A program made the position numbers and the translations under genes. The notes beneath the pieces are model-generated. The model was not told the DNA's origin. It saw only the letters and a program-made list of their open reading frames with translations, and made no database searches. Of a stretch of 16,418 nucleotides of DNA, positions 14,978-16,418 are shown piece after piece; the stretch's first letter is position 1; every line of letters starts with the position of its first letter. Source of the stretch: Lachnospiraceae bacterium (GTDB lineage: Bacteria > Bacillota > Clostridia > Lachnospirales > Lachnospiraceae); NCBI GenBank assembly GCA_014804495.1, contig JAAUZS010000012.1, forward strand, positions 7,392-23,809, read 5' to 3'.

Positions 14978-15006
14978 TGGACAAGATTAAAAGATGCATA
15001 TATAAT
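14978..15006 (+). promoter_or_regulatory. sigma-A promoter of the Tad-type pilus genes
   Basis: TGGACA (14978-14983), a 17-base spacer and a perfect TATAAT (15001-15006). The predicted start near 15013 gives a leader of about 145 bases before the prepilin peptidase. Confidence 0.72.
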
Positions 15007-15039
15007 TCGATTTACAACTCAGGAATTCTTACATTGCGT

Positions 15040-15098
15040 ATATGGCAGCCTATGCTAATGAGCGCCATATCACATCAGTTAAAACTGCTTCTGCAGTT
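15040..15098 (+). promoter_or_regulatory. structured 5' leader of the prepilin peptidase transcript
   Basis: Two hairpins lie in the leader: ATATGGC (15040-15046) with GCCATAT (15064-15070), and AACTGC (15083-15088) with GCAGTT (15093-15098) around TTCT. I do not recognise a known riboswitch, and the cyclic-di-GMP (GEMM) consensus was looked for and not seen. No terminator-like element follows before the gene. Confidence 0.3.
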
Positions 15099-15167
15099 AT
15101 CAGGGAATATCTTCCAATGATTCCGTTGAGTAGATTTTTTGCAAAGGGGGTGGTCTTAATGGACTGA
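15042..15167 (+). CDS. possible 41-codon leader ORF upstream of the prepilin peptidase
   Basis: An ATG at 15042 opens a 41-codon frame, beginning MAAYANERHITSVK and ending FFAKGVVLMD, with no membrane segment or recognised domain. Its stop TGA (15165-15167) overlaps the CTG at 15164 that best fits the prepilin peptidase start, forming CTGA in the style of translationally coupled genes; the next junction in the operon is an equivalent TTGA. The last codons contain the ribosome site AAAGGGGGTGG. Against it: no good ribosome site precedes its own ATG (AGGA is 17 bases away). It could equally be a non-coding leader. Confidence 0.3.
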   Translation: MAAYANERHITSVKTASAVIREYLPMIPLSRFFAKGVVLMD

Positions 15168-15691
15168 CTTGCTATCACATTCTGTTAATTCTATTGCTAA
15201 TAGCAGCTGTCATTATGGATTATAAGCATGACAGGATACCTAACGGCATAATTATGTTTGGTACTGCCATCGGTCTTCTTTCCCATTTCGGGGAAAATGC
15301 CTGGCAGGGTATATTAAGCGCCGGTGTTGTTATACTTATTTCTTTCTGTATTTTGTATCCTTTATTTCGTATTGGAGGCATAGGAGCCGGAGACGTGAAA
15401 CTGCTGCTTATGACAAGCAGTTACTTCTCGGTTGACGTACAGCTTCATATCATGATGTTTTCTTTCATTTTCGGAGCGTTTTTATCCATTGAAAAAATGA
15501 TATCGGAAGATAACTTTAAAGAAAGAATGCAATATCTTTTTTCATATATGATGGATGTGCTGTATACAGGGCAATGGAAATTATATGGAGAGAATCTGAA
15601 TACGGATTCCCATAAGTACAAAAGTAATAAAATACATTTTGCGTTACCGGTATTTTTAAGTGTAATGCTTGGATTAGGAGGAATATTTTGA
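15164..15691 (+). CDS. prepilin peptidase (A24 family, CpaA/TadV-like)
   Basis: An integral-membrane aspartic protease that cleaves the leader of type IVb/Flp prepilins. The catalytic aspartates are in D-x5-IPN (Asp19, from MDYKHDRIPN) and GIGAGDVK (Asp77), counted from the CTG start. There are about five hydrophobic segments and a 175-residue length, with no N-terminal methylase domain, as in Tad systems; the soluble stretch about 115-150 is longer than the shortest relatives. No ATG fits: an ATG at 15159, well placed behind AAAGGGGGTGG, is in another frame and hits a stop after two codons; a TTG at 15194 would cut into the first membrane segment. CTG at 15164 is the best start, or a base has been lost near 15162. 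It overlaps the next gene by four bases (TTGA). Confidence 0.82.
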   Translation: MTCYHILLILLLIAAVIMDYKHDRIPNGIIMFGTAIGLLSHFGENAWQGILSAGVVILISFCILYPLFRIGGIGAGDVKLLLMTSSYFSVDVQLHIMMFSFIFGAFLSIEKMISEDNFKERMQYLFSYMMDVLYTGQWKLYGENLNTDSHKYKSNKIHFALPVFLSVMLGLGGIF

Positions 15692-16418
15692 AACAAAAGA
15701 TTTTTGCAGTCTGCGATTTGGAAGAAACTTATGCATTTCGAATGGCTGAGTATATCGTAGATAGGATATCGATGCCATATGTTCTGCATCTTTTTACCAA
15801 AACGGATGAATTACAGCCCTTCTTAGAGAGACAGGAAATTTCTGTTTTGATGATTGGAGAGAGCGCCATACGTCAGCTAAAAATAAAACCCACTGCGCCA
15901 AATATCTTTGTCCTGCAGGAAAATACAGAGGAGAGCGGGCATGTAGACGAATTGTTGGCAGGGACTGAGATGGGAACTAGCTATAAGTATATAAATAAAT
16001 ATCAGAATCCTGAACAGATAATATGTGAATTGCTGGAACAGATTACAGAGCTTAAGGAATGGGGCGTGGAGAAACAGGCACAGGGATTAAAAATAAAGAT
16101 AGTGGGAATATATTCTCCGGTACGAAGATGCCTGCAAACTACATTTGCGCTGACTATGGGGCAGTTATTAGCCAGAGAACATAAAGTATTATATCTGAAT
16201 TTTGAATGCTTTTCAGGATTCAGCAATATGCTTCATAGGGAATTTCCTGCGGATATGATGGACATGGTCTATTACTTTAACTGTGCCAAGGAGAAGATTT
16301 CTACCAGACTGCCTTCAATCGTACAGAATATTAACGGATTGGATTTTATTCCGCCGGGAGAAGCCAACCTTGATATGCAGGGAATTACAGGAGAAAAATG
16401 GATAGAACTCATAGAAAC
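15688..16418 (+). CDS. CpaE/MinD-like P-loop protein with degenerate Walker motif (partial)
   Basis: The gene starts at a TTG (15688) behind AGGAGG (15676-15681), overlapping the peptidase stop by four bases, and runs off the window after about 243 codons. Residues 1-125 form an alpha/beta domain like the atypical receiver domain of CpaE (KIFAVCDLEET..., VLMIGES), lacking a phosphorylatable Asp at an obvious place. From about 135 an SIMIBI ATPase-like domain begins with KIVGIYSP, but where MinD-type proteins have SPKGGVGKTT this one reads SPVRRCLQTT (143-152), losing both lysines and the glycines; the next strand VLYLNFE lacks the usual Asp. In the Tad pilus, CpaE helps localise the secretion machinery at the pole. 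The neighbouring prepilin peptidase supports this assignment, while ATPase activity looks unlikely. Confidence 0.75.
   Translation, partial: MKQKIFAVCDLEETYAFRMAEYIVDRISMPYVLHLFTKTDELQPFLERQEISVLMIGESAIRQLKIKPTAPNIFVLQENTEESGHVDELLAGTEMGTSYKYINKYQNPEQIICELLEQITELKEWGVEKQAQGLKIKIVGIYSPVRRCLQTTFALTMGQLLAREHKVLYLNFECFSGFSNMLHREFPADMMDMVYYFNCAKEKISTRLPSIVQNINGLDFIPPGEANLDMQGITGEKWIELIE

Noticed and set aside
15013..15163. Cyclic-di-GMP riboswitch in the pilus leader
   Set aside because: The conserved GEMM elements are not present; only simple hairpins are seen.

Overview
The window looks like a chromosomal segment of a motile anaerobic Firmicute, most probably a Lachnospiraceae-type Clostridia. 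The evidence is the moderate A+T content, strong AAGGAGG-like ribosome binding sites, a tRNA gene without encoded CCA, a sporulation-family gene (bofA) beside a DUF2508 gene, a sigma-28 (SigD) type flagellar promoter, and the family character of the TPR, flagellin and Tad-pilus proteins. Genus is not determined.

Left part (1-2570): a duplicated-domain membrane protein of the putative heavy-metal/manganese exporter type (9-863) converges on a metallo-beta-lactamase-fold hydrolase (865-1641, minus). Then come a small unrecognised Ser/Gly/Asn-rich protein with a Cys cluster (1845-2219), its terminator, and tRNA-Lys(CTT) on the minus strand with a clear promoter and a terminator. The tRNA promoter overlaps a divergent promoter for the next operon.

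Middle (2570-8939): tatD-rsmA (metal-dependent hydrolase and 16S rRNA dimethyladenosine transferase) ends at a strong terminator. A second operon follows: an 850-residue protein with an N-terminal TPR-like region, a very acidic linker and a C-terminal AAA+-like domain whose Walker motifs are lost, then glycogen branching enzyme glgB.

Flagellar island (8988-14157): a near-consensus sigma-28 promoter precedes a 1014-residue protein built from many degenerate helical repeats and ending in a FliK-like C-terminal domain, then flagellin, then the flagellin chaperone FliS. This is a late-flagellar unit coupling filament protein, its chaperone and a large uncharacterised protein, and it is the most interesting block of the window.

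Right part (14171-16418): a two-way hairpin separates fliS from a minus-strand DUF2508 gene, which is divergent from bofA. A good sigma-A promoter at 14978-15006 then drives a roughly 145-nt leader with hairpins and a possible 41-codon ORF, followed by a prepilin peptidase and the 5' part of a CpaE/MinD-like gene with a dead P-loop. This appears to be the beginning of a Tad-type pilus operon that continues beyond the window.

All gene-free stretches are shorter than 300 bases apart from 2220-2569, which holds two terminators, tRNA-Lys and two promoters.
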